The notes: generated from the sequence alone by a model not told the origin. A DNA stretch of 64,000 nt from Ilyomonas sp965277535 (GCA_965277535.1 OZ255825.1:1488001-1552000), one strand, 5' to 3'. Shown: positions 17,741 through 26,588, counted from the first letter of the stretch. Program-made: numbers and translations.

Positions 17741-18574
17741 CTATTTATAAACTTTGATTATACCGTTTGCAATCTTTAGAGCCGCGGCGTTATTCGATGC
17801 CAACATGAAATGATACATAATAGAATTGGTCGAGTTCTTTAATGGCAAAGCCTCTGATACGAATTTAAAGATTTCATTCAATCTTATTCGATAGAGAGAT
17901 CCAATTTTGTTAATAGCATCGCTTTCCTTTTCAGTGAAGCTTACGTCGCCGAAAAGAGTATTTTCTGTTTTTGATCGATAAAAGTAGCTTCTTATTTCTG
18001 TCGCATTTAATCCCAAAGTTTGCTCAAGTTTTTTGAACAGAGCATCGCTTATTTCACCGTTTTTTTTAAGTAATCTGTTTATACCAATTCCGGTTGGAAC
18101 TAATATCCACAAATCAACGCCTAAGCCTTTCAAAGCTACAATCGAAGACCAATTTAAAGACATTCCAAAAGGATCTATAAAAGCAAGAGCTCTAAAACTT
18201 TTTTCCTTTTTTAAAAAGTCAGCCATATCGGATAGTTTCTTATTACAATCATCGCAAACAATGTAGGTATCTTTATTTGCAAACTTTAAACGCAAAGTTT
18301 CTTTCAACTCTTTCTCATTTGTCTTATTTAACTCAACAAAATAGTAAATATCAAAAGGCTTCGGCTTATCTATTTCTAATATGCGAATAGCTGTGCCTTT
18401 TATAACCTCAATATCAGTTTTACTCTCTTTATAAATATCTCCGGAACCAGCAAATCCATCAAAATAAAGACATTTTAGTTGTGAATGAACGTTCATGATT
18501 GTTAAGTAGGCTTTTGCATATGAAACTACAATCTCAATCTTTTGTTTTGTCCAATCACCGCCAAAATAATTCAT
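17741..18574 (-). CDS. tcmP: Three-Cys-motif partner protein TcmP
   Basis: The open frame reaches 18679, but the ATG at 18574 (MNYFGGDWTKQKIEIV, 277 residues) is the family start. Features are LKCLYFDGFAGSGDIY near 30-45, a mid-region YYFVELNKTNEKELKETL, and FRALAFIDPFGMSLNW near 125. This pattern resembles a Rossmann-like methyltransferase or nuclease-associated fold, but no reaction is established. It lies 37 bp after the radical SAM gene and 5 bp before its DUF5131 partner. Codons are AT-rich relative to flanking genes, consistent with transfer of the pair. Confidence 0.85.
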   Translation of the reverse strand: MNYFGGDWTKQKIEIVVSYAKAYLTIMNVHSQLKCLYFDGFAGSGDIYKESKTDIEVIKGTAIRILEIDKPKPFDIYYFVELNKTNEKELKETLRLKFANKDTYIVCDDCNKKLSDMADFLKKEKSFRALAFIDPFGMSLNWSSIVALKGLGVDLWILVPTGIGINRLLKKNGEISDALFKKLEQTLGLNATEIRSYFYRSKTENTLFGDVSFTEKESDAINKIGSLYRIRLNEIFKFVSEALPLKNSTNSIMYHFMLASNNAAALKIANGIIKVYK

Positions 18575-18611
18575 AAAGGATAAAATTTTTAGCAAAATAA
18601 GGCTTTCATCT

Positions 18612-19694
18612 CTAAAACAATTTCCCCTGCGCACCCGGCCGTCTAAACTGTGTGCAATCCAAACCCCAGCGTTCATCATTCAAATGATACAGCTTGTTAT
18701 ACTTTTGAAATTGTTGTCTTACCAAATCACTGATTGGGCCTTCACCTCGCATTCGCAAACCCCAGCGACTGTCATTCACTTTGCCATCGTGTGCATTCTG
18801 AATCAAATGCCAAACTTTATCGGCACGATCCGGAAAATTTTTATACAACCAATCATGAAACAACAATTTAATAGCGCCATTCAAACGGATAAATGTATAA
18901 GCCGAGAACGTAGCTCCATTCTCGCTTGCTGCTTTCATAATCCGCTGCATTTCGTGATCATTTAAGCCAGGTATCATGGGTCCCAGCATCACACCCATCT
19001 GCACACCTTCGCTGCTCAGTTCTTTTATCACTCTTAAGCGTTGCTTGCCCGTGGTAGTGCGCGGCTCCATCACGCGCCGCAATTCGTCATCGAATGAAGT
19101 AATCGAAACCAAAACACTCACTAAATTTTTCTTCGCCATTTGCACCAGCACATCTTTATCGCGTAAGATGCCAGCATTTTTTGTGATGATACCAACGGGT
19201 TGATTGAACTCCAGACACACTTCCAGCAATTGCCTTGTGATGCGGAACTTTCGCTCTGCCGGCTGATAACAATCTGTGTTGCCCGAAAGGCTTATTGGCA
19301 CACACTGCCACTTTGGATTCATCAGGAATTTACGTAGCAACAGAGGCGCATTTTTCTTGATCAAAATCTTGGTTTCAAAATCAACACCGGCACTATAACC
19401 CCAGTATTCAAAAGAGTTTCTTGCATAACAATAAATGCAACCATGCTCGCATCCCTGGTAAGGATTCATGCTGAACATCATGGCTACATCAGGACTTTCA
19501 ACTTTGTTCACAATCGTCTTTGCTTCCACATCAATAAACTGCGTTTGAATGGTGGATTCAATCCAGTCATCAATGCCTTCAATATGCTCCTGCGTTCGTT
19601 CGTTGATGATGAATTTGTTTTGTGTATTAAACTGTGCGCCCCGGCCCCGTTTATACGCATTGCTTTTCTCATTGGCCCCTTCTTCGTTGGTCAT
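18612..19694 (-). CDS. PA0069-family radical SAM protein (spore photoproduct lyase-like)
   Basis: 360 residues. MFSMNPYQGCEHGCIYCYARN near 73-93 carries the CxxxCxxC cluster for the 4Fe-4S/SAM site. PISLSGNTDCYQPAE, VLVSITSFDDELRRVMEPRT and MLGPMIPGLNDHEM follow in order, as in PA0069/SplB-like proteins. These are believed to act in nucleic-acid repair, though the substrate is unproven. The C-terminus ends QGKLF, which fits the beta-clamp-binding pattern QxxLF. The gene follows the 2H phosphoesterase gene by 78 bp on the same strand. Confidence 0.9.
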   Translation of the reverse strand: MTNEEGANEKSNAYKRGRGAQFNTQNKFIINERTQEHIEGIDDWIESTIQTQFIDVEAKTIVNKVESPDVAMMFSMNPYQGCEHGCIYCYARNSFEYWGYSAGVDFETKILIKKNAPLLLRKFLMNPKWQCVPISLSGNTDCYQPAERKFRITRQLLEVCLEFNQPVGIITKNAGILRDKDVLVQMAKKNLVSVLVSITSFDDELRRVMEPRTTTGKQRLRVIKELSSEGVQMGVMLGPMIPGLNDHEMQRIMKAASENGATFSAYTFIRLNGAIKLLFHDWLYKNFPDRADKVWHLIQNAHDGKVNDSRWGLRMRGEGPISDLVRQQFQKYNKLYHLNDERWGLDCTQFRRPGAQGKLF

Positions 19695-19772
19695 TGGTGT
19701 TGGTTTGTTGGTGAGTGGTGAATGGTGAGTGTTATAACATCACAAGCTCTTTAATTAAGAGCAAAACAAAAC

Positions 19773-20411
19773 CTACCCAAACAGAGACGTTTGCACCGCA
19801 TCGGGCGGCAGATTTTGAAATGAAAACTCTTTTACAGTTTGGTAAGCTTTGTTGCCAACTCTTCGTTTAAGCAAAGTGATTTTGGAAGCAATAAATCTTC
19901 CGGTAAAAGAAGAATGACTGTACTCGAGCCAGGCTTTTTCATACTGCCACGGTAACAGTTGCCTTGCAATGGTGATATGCGGTTCGGTGATAAAGAAAGG
20001 CTTAAAGTTGGTATCGTATTTTAACAAAGGCTGCGCTTCTTTCAAACCTTTTACCAGACTCAGGATGGGTACTTTGCTGGTAACATTGATGTAGATAGTA
20101 TGCGATGGAAATGAGCCGAAGTTTTTGAGTTCGATTTTTATCGAAGACTGCTTTGTGCAAATGCTGTCCAGCCTTTTAATGATGCGATTTTCCGCCATCT
20201 CGGTTTGATAAAATTTAAGCAAAGTCAAATGCGGCTTCGTTAAAGAAGCCAATGAATGTTTGTACTTGTCGGCAAAGTGCAGCTTAATGTCCATTATCTC
20301 TTGCCATAAGTCCTGATGCGGTGTTATAACCATCAAATATTCCGCTGTAGAATAGCCTGCCAGTACTTTGGCAATGGTGATGTTGTGTGTTTTCTCTTCA
20401 CGAATCTGCAT
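19773..20411 (-). CDS. 2H phosphoesterase / 2'-5' RNA ligase family protein
   Basis: 212 residues with two H-x-T motifs spaced as in the 2H superfamily: KPHLTLLKF near 59 and EPHITIARQ near 145. They form the paired catalytic His residues that cleave 2',3'-cyclic or 2'-5' phosphodiesters. The last residues are QTSLFG, a good match to the beta-sliding-clamp pentapeptide QxxLF. It is the first gene of the operon with the radical SAM protein, TcmP and DUF5131, and starts 33 bp after a perfect palindrome. A DNA-repair-linked role is inferred. Confidence 0.85.
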   Translation of the reverse strand: MQIREEKTHNITIAKVLAGYSTAEYLMVITPHQDLWQEIMDIKLHFADKYKHSLASLTKPHLTLLKFYQTEMAENRIIKRLDSICTKQSSIKIELKNFGSFPSHTIYINVTSKVPILSLVKGLKEAQPLLKYDTNFKPFFITEPHITIARQLLPWQYEKAWLEYSHSSFTGRFIASKITLLKRRVGNKAYQTVKEFSFQNLPPDAVQTSLFG

Positions 20412-20443
20412 ACAATAGTTTTTAATTGGTGATAAATTGGATC

Positions 20444-20482
20444 GCTAAATTATTTAGCAATTTTAATACTAATTATTTTAGC
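20444..20482. promoter_or_regulatory. Paired palindromic operator upstream of the 2H/radical-SAM operon
   Basis: GCTAAATTATTTAGC at 20444-20458 is a perfect inverted repeat around a central T. A second, weaker site CTAATTATTTTAGC occupies 20469-20482, 24 bp further on. Both fit CTAAWTWWTTTAG. They lie 33-71 bp before the first gene of a putative nucleic-acid repair operon, where a LexA-like or other dimeric repressor would bind. The regulator is not identified. Confidence 0.6.
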
Positions 20483-20565
20483 ATTAAAATTTATTTTGAC
20501 AGAAATAAAACGAAACCCACTTTTGCGCCTCATTTGGTTTGAAGCAACTGTGTTTGATTTTGCTT

Positions 20566-20726
20566 CAATTAAAAGGGAAGTCCGTGTGAAAGTCCGGCGC
20601 TATCCCCGTAGCTGTAAGCTGCACCCAGAGTGAATTTGGGAAGTTTTTCAACACAATTTGTCACTGTCCCGATTGATCGGGACGGGAAGGCAGTTTGAAA
20701 AATGCAGTAAGCCAGAAGACCTGCCA
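20566..20726 (+). ncRNA. Cobalamin riboswitch
   Basis: The core GGGAA-x-TCC-GTGTGAAAGTCC-GGCGCTATCCCCGTAGCTGTAAGC starts at about 20575, followed by CACTGTCCCG and GACGGGAAGGCAG. It ends with the B12 box GCCAGAAGACCTGCC at 20711-20725, one base off the usual form. It sits 180 bp before btuB, whose expression it should lower when adenosylcobalamin is abundant. A variable arm carries an 8-bp hairpin at 20666-20683 that resembles dispersed Bacteroidota palindromes. The expression platform between 20727 and 20904 was not resolved. Confidence 0.93.
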
Positions 20727-20904
20727 TATGAACATTGTTATCGTTTCTTTGCTTTCGGGATGAAAAGCCGGAGATACAATTGCCTTTTGTAATGAAGTGA
20801 CATCGTATTACCAGATGAAACTATTTGTTACAGAGTTGTGCATTTTACTATCTTCTTCCATCATTTTGAAAGCTCATCATTCATCAGTAAAAACAAAATG
20901 AACC

Positions 20905-22848
20905 ATGAGCAAATTGAGCCTCTTACTGCTTTCTTTCTTCTTTCTTTTTCAACACGTTTTATTTGCACAAGACACGTCTTACAACCAACTCAACGAAGTG
21001 GTGGTTACTGCAAATAAATTCGAGCAAAAACAAAATGCAACGGGAAAAATTATAACCGTCATCAACAAAGAAACCATTGATAAGAATGAAGGCAAGACGT
21101 TGCCGCAACTGCTGAATGAACAAGCCGGTATTGTGATAAATGGCGCTTTGAACAACCAGGGATCGGTGCAAACCGTTTATATGCGTGGCGCCGCTTCGGG
21201 ACGAACCCTGATTTTGTTGGATGGCATTCCGGTGAGTGATCCTTCGATGATTAACAATGAATTTGATTTGAACCTGCTTTCGCTAACCGAAGTAGAGCGA
21301 ATTGAAATTTGCAGAGGTGCACAATCTACCTTGTACGGCTCCGATGCCGTAGCCGGCGTGATCAATATTATTACGGCAAAAACAAACGTTACCAAACCAC
21401 TGAATGGCACGGCAATGCTGAGCGGCGGCAACTATGGAACCGTCAACAGCAGTGCGCAGTTGTATGGCAAGCTGGGCAAATTCAATTACACAGCCCGTTA
21501 CTCGAATTTGCACACCGATGGCTTTTCCTCGGCGACCGATACGGCACACAATCCAGCCAGGAAATTTGATAAAGATGGCTATAGTGGCGAAGTGGTAAAT
21601 GCACAGGTTTCCTACAAGGCAACCGATGCGTTATCGTTCAAAACATTTGCCCTGCTCAGCCACTACAATGCAGCCATTGATGCGGGTGCATTTACTGATG
21701 ATGGAGACGATTCTATTCACAATAAAAGCTTTACCACCGGTGCAGGATTTACCTATAAAAAAGCAAAGTTTGGTTTTACCGGAAATTATCAATACAGCGA
21801 AACAAGAAGGCATTATCTGAATGATAGCGCCTACAAAACAAGCACCTGGTTTGAAGACAATCATTATGCAGGATTCAACCAGTTTGCGGAACTATACGGC
21901 AATGTTGTTTTGAACAAACATATCACACTCATTGCCGGTGTTGACTATCGGTTTTCTTCGTATCACCAATTGTACAATTCGGTGAGTGGCTTTGGTCCTT
22001 ATGATGATACGGTTTATGCGCATTCTGTTTATCAAACATCAGGATATGCGTCGCTTCTGTTTAAAGGCATGAATGATAAACTGAACATTGAGTTAGGAGG
22101 CAGAATCAACCATCATTCTATCTATGGCACCAACAGTACTTTTACTTTCAATCCCTCTTATCAAATTACCGATGCAGTAAGAATCTTTGGCAGTGCATCT
22201 TCAGGTTATAAAGCGCCGTCTATATTTCAGTTGTTTGATGCGTACAGCGGCAATAAGGCTTTAAAAGCCGAACAATCTGTTAGTTACGAAAGCGGCATTT
22301 CTTACCAAAACAAAACCTTCAGCGCAAGAGCCGATTATTTTTATCGCGATATAAAAAACGGAATTGATTACAACAATGTTTCGTTTCAATACTTTAATTA
22401 TATAAAACAAAAAGTAGGCGGTATTGAACTGGAAACTACCCTGAAACCCGCGTCCTGGTTGAACTTCAGTGTAAATTATACATGGTTATCGCCGCGCGAA
22501 ACTTCGCAAAACAGGCTTACTGATAAAGATACCATCACGTACCATTATCTCTTACGCAGACCCAATAACAGCCTCAACGCAACGATAGCCGTGCAGCCTG
22601 TAAAGCCGTTGTACATTTCGTTGTCGGCAAAGTGGGTAAGCAAGCGTTACGATGCAGGCGGTTATCAATCGCCCGATGTTGAACTAAAGCATTATTGCAT
22701 CTGGAGTGCGTATGCTGAATACAATTTTGAACCTTCAACAAAATTGTTTATACAGGCGCAAAACCTTTTCAATACAAGGTTTTATGATGTGTATGGTTAC
22801 AACTCCATTCCATTTTTAATCAAGGGCGGCGTGCGGTTTTCGTTGTGA
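20905..22848 (+). CDS. btuB: TonB-dependent vitamin B12 receptor
   Basis: 647 residues: a signal peptide to about 22, then a plug domain and a 22-strand outer-membrane barrel. The plug contains NEVVVTANKFEQKQ near 30, PQLLNEQAGIVINGALNNQGSVQTVYMRG near 72-100, and IEICRGAQSTLYGSDAVAGVINII near 140. The C-terminus ends in an aromatic/Leu beta-strand (GGVRFSL). Position directly after a cobalamin riboswitch identifies the substrate as a corrinoid. ABC importer partners are not in the window. Two copies of GCAAAAACAAA lie inside (21024 and 21376). Confidence 0.93.
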   Translation: MSKLSLLLLSFFFLFQHVLFAQDTSYNQLNEVVVTANKFEQKQNATGKIITVINKETIDKNEGKTLPQLLNEQAGIVINGALNNQGSVQTVYMRGAASGRTLILLDGIPVSDPSMINNEFDLNLLSLTEVERIEICRGAQSTLYGSDAVAGVINIITAKTNVTKPLNGTAMLSGGNYGTVNSSAQLYGKLGKFNYTARYSNLHTDGFSSATDTAHNPARKFDKDGYSGEVVNAQVSYKATDALSFKTFALLSHYNAAIDAGAFTDDGDDSIHNKSFTTGAGFTYKKAKFGFTGNYQYSETRRHYLNDSAYKTSTWFEDNHYAGFNQFAELYGNVVLNKHITLIAGVDYRFSSYHQLYNSVSGFGPYDDTVYAHSVYQTSGYASLLFKGMNDKLNIELGGRINHHSIYGTNSTFTFNPSYQITDAVRIFGSASSGYKAPSIFQLFDAYSGNKALKAEQSVSYESGISYQNKTFSARADYFYRDIKNGIDYNNVSFQYFNYIKQKVGGIELETTLKPASWLNFSVNYTWLSPRETSQNRLTDKDTITYHYLLRRPNNSLNATIAVQPVKPLYISLSAKWVSKRYDAGGYQSPDVELKHYCIWSAYAEYNFEPSTKLFIQAQNLFNTRFYDVYGYNSIPFLIKGGVRFSL

Positions 22849-22857
22849 TTTTTATCT

Positions 22858-22890
22858 AACGCTGTCAGGGTTTTAAACCCTGACAGCGTT
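22858..22890. repeat. 33-nt perfect palindrome (16-bp arms), also a plausible terminator
   Basis: Arms AACGCTGTCAGGGTTT (22858-22873) and its exact complement (22875-22890) surround one T, so the centre reads TTTTAAA. It lies 9 bp past the btuB stop and is followed by ATTTTTG. The architecture equals that of 23595-23627 although the arm sequence differs. It probably belongs to the REP-like dispersed palindromes common in Bacteroidota. Confidence 0.85.
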
Positions 22891-22918
22891 ACTGTATTTT
22901 TGCCCTAAAACCAAACAG

Positions 22919-23503
22919 ATGCACTTTCAGTTGAATGATTTGGTAACAATAACGTTCACCCTGTTTGCTGTGATTGACGTTGTAGGTTCTATCCCGTTGT
23001 TGATTTCATTAAAGGAAAGAACCGGCGACATCAGCGCATTGCAAGCCACTTTAATTTCGGGTGCGCTGATGATTTTGTTCTTGTTTTTAGGACGGCAATT
23101 TTTAAGCGTGCTGGGGTTAGACGTTCATTCATTTGCAGTGGGCGGTTCCATTGTTATTTTTTTGCTGGGCCTGGAAATGGTGCTGGGACATGAGATTTTT
23201 AAGGGCGATAAGGGTGGCAGTGCCAGCATTTTCGTTCCGGTTGCTTTTCCTACTATTGCGGGCAGTGGCACGCTCACTACTATCATGTCGCTCAAAGCCA
23301 ATTACCAGGATTTGGCCATTCTCATTGGCGTTTTCATCAATTTGATTATTATCTATTTTGTATTGCTTTCTTTGAACCACATTGAGCGTTTGCTGGGCAA
23401 AGCCGGGTTGCTTGCAGTGCGTAAATTTTTTGGTGTGATATTGATTGCCATTGCGGTGAAAATTTTCAGTTCCAACCTGGCTGCTTTCGGGGGAAAGGGA
23501 TAG
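22919..23503 (+). CDS. MarC family integral membrane protein
   Basis: 194 residues with six predicted helices. VITFTLFAVIDVVGSIPLLISL at the N-terminus and PVAFPTIAGSGTLTTIM near 107-123 are the two MarC/UPF0056 signatures, each with a helix-breaking Pro/Gly motif. Function is unknown; the early link of MarC to multiple antibiotic resistance was not upheld. The gene is flanked on both sides by 33-nt perfect palindromes. Confidence 0.9.
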   Translation: MHFQLNDLVTITFTLFAVIDVVGSIPLLISLKERTGDISALQATLISGALMILFLFLGRQFLSVLGLDVHSFAVGGSIVIFLLGLEMVLGHEIFKGDKGGSASIFVPVAFPTIAGSGTLTTIMSLKANYQDLAILIGVFINLIIIYFVLLSLNHIERLLGKAGLLAVRKFFGVILIAIAVKIFSSNLAAFGGKG

Positions 23504-23594
23504 TTGTTTTTTGAACCACGAAGACACAGAGTACACAAAGTTTCACGAAGTTTGTTTTTGCCGCTTTTTTATCAGGCATATTAGAAGCGCTTAT

Positions 23595-23627
23595 AAAGTT
23601 CCGAACCTTTTAAAGGTTCGGAACTTT
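23595..23627. repeat. 33-nt perfect palindrome, second of the pair around marC
   Basis: Arms AAAGTTCCGAACCTTT (23595-23610) and its exact complement (23612-23627) surround one T, giving the same TTTTAAA centre and 16+1+16 layout as 22858-22890. It is followed by GTTTTTAC. It could end a marC transcript. Confidence 0.85.
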
Positions 23628-23879
23628 TGTTTTTACATGCAAAAAAACGGGCAAAACCAAACTTTGCGTCTTTGCGCCTTTGCGGTTGAATTAGCAATCG
23701 CTTACAAGCTTAATTCTTTTCTGAACGTACAAGAGTGCGACGCAACGATGCTAAATCGGAGTTACAGACGCTCGTAACATAAAACTGTATTTCCTGCTCG
23801 TAGCTCGATGTTCACAGCTCTTACCTCATAGCCAACTTTGTTTACGCATTGATAAAAAATCAATACTCCGTGCACAGCG

Positions 23880-23911
23880 TTTCGCACGGTGGAAATAGTG
23901 TTGTAGCTTTG
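23880..23911 (+). promoter_or_regulatory. Promoter of purF
   Basis: TAGCTTTG at 23904-23911 fits the TAnnTTTG box, with TTTC at 23880-23883 exactly 20 nt upstream as a near -33 element. The ATG lies 18 nt beyond the box. Confidence 0.65.
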
Positions 23912-23928
23912 CGCCTTCCTACACAACA

Positions 23929-25776
23929 ATGAGCGACGAAATAAAACATGAATGCGGCTTAGCCTTCATTCGCCTTCGCAAACCGTTCTCGTATTATCTT
24001 CAAAAATATGGCACTGCCACATGGGGCTTGAACAAGCTGTACCTGCTGATGGAAAAGCAGCACAACCGCGGCCAGGATGGTGCCGGCGTTGCTGCCGTAA
24101 AGCTGAATGTAGAGCCGGGCTATCCGTTTTTGCACCGCATCCGCAGCATTGAGCAGCAACCCATTTCTGATATTTTTATGAAGATTGGACACGAGGTGCA
24201 CGAAATAGAAAAATATCTTCCCGAACTGAAAAAACACCCGGGTTTGATGAAAGGCAATCTGCCATTTATGGGCGAGTTGCTGCTGGGGCATCTTCGCTAT
24301 GGAACGCAGGGAAGAAACAGGGTTGAGTTTTGCCATCCTTTCATTAAACGCGATTTGGTTCCGAGCAAAAACATAGCGCTGGCAGGTAATTTTAATCTGG
24401 TGAACACAGAAGAGTTGTTTGATTTGATCAACTTTGAACCCGGCGAATTTCAAAAGCAAAGCGACCTTGCCGCCATGCTGGAAGTGATTCATCATTTTTT
24501 ATCAAAAGAAGACGATCTGCACCCCAACGAACCTGATGTTTTACGTGTTCTTAAAAAAGCAATGCCCTTGTTTGATGGCGGCTATACCATCGGTGGGTTG
24601 CTGGGCAATGGTTATTCGTTTGTAACGCGCGATGCGCACGGCATTCGTCCTGCGTATTATTACATAGATGATGAAGTGATTGTGGCGGCGAGCGAGCGCG
24701 CTGCCATTCGCACGGCGTTTAATGTGGGCGAAAAAGAAGTAAAGGAATTGATGCCTGCCTGTGCCCTGGTGATTGATGACAAAGGCAATTATTCCATGGA
24801 ATATGTGCAGGAACCAAAAGAGCGCCGAGCTTGTTCTTTTGAGCGCATTTACTTCAGCCGTGGAAGCGATGAAAAGATATACCGCGAGCGCATTTCTTTG
24901 GGTTATCATTTGAGCAACCGCGTGCTGGAAAATATTAGCTATGATTTAAAGAATACAATTTTTTCTTATATACCTAATACGGCGGAAGTAGCTTTTTATG
25001 GTTTGGTAAAAGGCATGGAAGATTACCTGAATTTGCGCAAGGTGCAAAGGATAATGAGCTGGGGAAATAATGTGAACGAAGAAGCGCTGCGCGAGTTAAT
25101 CAACCGAAAAATAAGGCAGGAAAAAATAGCCATCAAAGATGTAAAGCTGCGCACTTTTATCACCGAAGATGCCAACCGCAACGAGATGGTGCAACATGTG
25201 TACGACATTACCTATGGCACGGTTAAGAAAGACAACGATACACTGGTGGTGATTGACGATTCGATTGTTCGGGGCACTACATTAAAAGAAAGCATTATCA
25301 AAATGCTGTCGCGTTTGGGTCCTAAAAAAATCATTGTGGTATCATCTGCTCCGCAGATCCGCTATCCCGATTGTTATGGCATTGACATGAGCAAGCTTGG
25401 CGATTTTATTGCTTTCCGAGCTGCTATCCTTTTGCTGAAAGAGCGTGGCATGGAAGACAAAATACAATGTGTGTACGAGCAATGCAAAGAAGCACAGCGC
25501 AATAACCAACTACATACAGAAAATTGGGTAAAACAAATTTACAAGCCTTTTACGCCTGAAGACATCTCTAACAAAATTGCCGAGATGATAACACCGGAAA
25601 ATTTAAATATTCCGGTACAGGTGATTTACCAAACCATTGAAGATTTGCATGATAGCTGCCCCACCAATACGGGCGACTGGTACTTTACAGGAAATTATCC
25701 TACACCGGGTGGCAACCGCGTGGTGAACCGGGCGTTTATTCATTTTATGGAAGGGAAAAATATGCGGGGCTATTAA
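23929..25776 (+). CDS. purF: Amidophosphoribosyltransferase, long Bacteroidota form
   Basis: Committing step of purine synthesis: PRPP plus glutamine to phosphoribosylamine. At 615 residues it is longer than the usual 470-510. The N-terminal class II glutaminase starts MSDEIKHECGLAFI with the nucleophile at Cys9, which is not at position 1 or 2, so processing or a modified start is implied. KQHNRGQDGAGV near 44 is conserved. The PRPP-binding loop is TLVVIDDSIVRGTTLKESI near 437-455. Extra length lies between the two domains and at the C-terminus, as in other Bacteroidota. Monocistronic. Confidence 0.92.
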   Translation: MSDEIKHECGLAFIRLRKPFSYYLQKYGTATWGLNKLYLLMEKQHNRGQDGAGVAAVKLNVEPGYPFLHRIRSIEQQPISDIFMKIGHEVHEIEKYLPELKKHPGLMKGNLPFMGELLLGHLRYGTQGRNRVEFCHPFIKRDLVPSKNIALAGNFNLVNTEELFDLINFEPGEFQKQSDLAAMLEVIHHFLSKEDDLHPNEPDVLRVLKKAMPLFDGGYTIGGLLGNGYSFVTRDAHGIRPAYYYIDDEVIVAASERAAIRTAFNVGEKEVKELMPACALVIDDKGNYSMEYVQEPKERRACSFERIYFSRGSDEKIYRERISLGYHLSNRVLENISYDLKNTIFSYIPNTAEVAFYGLVKGMEDYLNLRKVQRIMSWGNNVNEEALRELINRKIRQEKIAIKDVKLRTFITEDANRNEMVQHVYDITYGTVKKDNDTLVVIDDSIVRGTTLKESIIKMLSRLGPKKIIVVSSAPQIRYPDCYGIDMSKLGDFIAFRAAILLLKERGMEDKIQCVYEQCKEAQRNNQLHTENWVKQIYKPFTPEDISNKIAEMITPENLNIPVQVIYQTIEDLHDSCPTNTGDWYFTGNYPTPGGNRVVNRAFIHFMEGKNMRGY

Positions 25777-25838
25777 TTTTTTTGAACCACGAAGAAGGGA
25801 AGAAAAGAAGTAGCACAAAGAAAATATTGAAGTATTTT

Positions 25839-26585
25839 TCATAACAACATCTTCTTTACAATCTCTTTCTTTTGCCTTGAAACCGGCACTTCGCTTCCAT
25901 CTTCCAGCAACAAAACATCGCCATCTTTTTTGAGCCAGCTTTTGATGTATTTTTTATTCACGAGATGCGATTGATGACAGCGAAGAAAGCCCCATTCATT
26001 CAGTAATTCTTCGTATTCATAAATGGGTTTTGATACCAATATTTTTTCGCTGTTGGTCAAATAAAATGTTGTGTAGTTGTTGGTAGATTCGCAACGAACA
26101 ATGTGCGCCACTTGAACAAACCGTATCTCTTTTGCAGAGGGCAAAGCAATGCGTTGCTCTTCCCTCTTATCTTTTTGTTGCAGCAGCGCCATCAAATTTT
26201 GCAACTGTGCATTTTGTTTCTTTTGCCCATATTTTTCAGCCGCTTTGTTTACTGCGGCTTGTAATTCTTCGATCTTAATTGGCTTTAGAAGATAATCCAA
26301 TGCCGACCATTTTACCGCCTGTATTCCATACTGGTCATAAGCTGTTACAAAGATAATTTCAAAGTCAAATTGCTGCAACGATTGCAACAGTTGAAAGCCA
26401 TTTTTGCCGGGCATTTGAATGTCTAAAAAAACAACATCGGGTTTGTTTTTGTTGATAATTTTCATACCATCCTCTGCATTCATAGCAGTGCCTGAAACGG
26501 TTATGTTGTTGCAATGCTTTTGTAACAGCATTTGCAGATTCAAAATGTTGTTTTGCTCATCGTCAATAATTACGCAAGTCATCAT
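25839..26585 (-). CDS. LytTR-type response regulator
   Basis: 248 residues: a receiver domain (1-120) with acidic pocket DDE near 8-10 and phospho-acceptor Asp55 in VVFLDIQMPG, then a linker and a C-terminal LytTR DNA-binding domain (about 150-245) containing HQSHLVNKKYI. Such regulators bind direct repeats and control envelope or secreted functions. The start 3 bp after the kinase stop shows a two-gene operon. Two ATGs are in tandem (26585 and 26582). Confidence 0.93.
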   Translation of the reverse strand: MMTCVIIDDEQNNILNLQMLLQKHCNNITVSGTAMNAEDGMKIINKNKPDVVFLDIQMPGKNGFQLLQSLQQFDFEIIFVTAYDQYGIQAVKWSALDYLLKPIKIEELQAAVNKAAEKYGQKKQNAQLQNLMALLQQKDKREEQRIALPSAKEIRFVQVAHIVRCESTNNYTTFYLTNSEKILVSKPIYEYEELLNEWGFLRCHQSHLVNKKYIKSWLKKDGDVLLLEDGSEVPVSRQKKEIVKKMLL

Positions 26586-26588
26586 ACA

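Larger units (their letters stand above)
23504..23928. other. Repeat-rich intergenic region before purF
   Basis: No gene. From left to right it holds a CACGAAG/CACAAAG-type degenerate repeat (23514-23550), the 11-mer TTTGTTTTTGC (23551-23561), a 33-nt palindrome (23595-23627), a GCAAAACCAAA variant (23651-23661), AGCT-rich words near 23795-23830 of the type also found near 55.9 and 57.1 kb, and the purF promoter. Confidence 0.6.
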
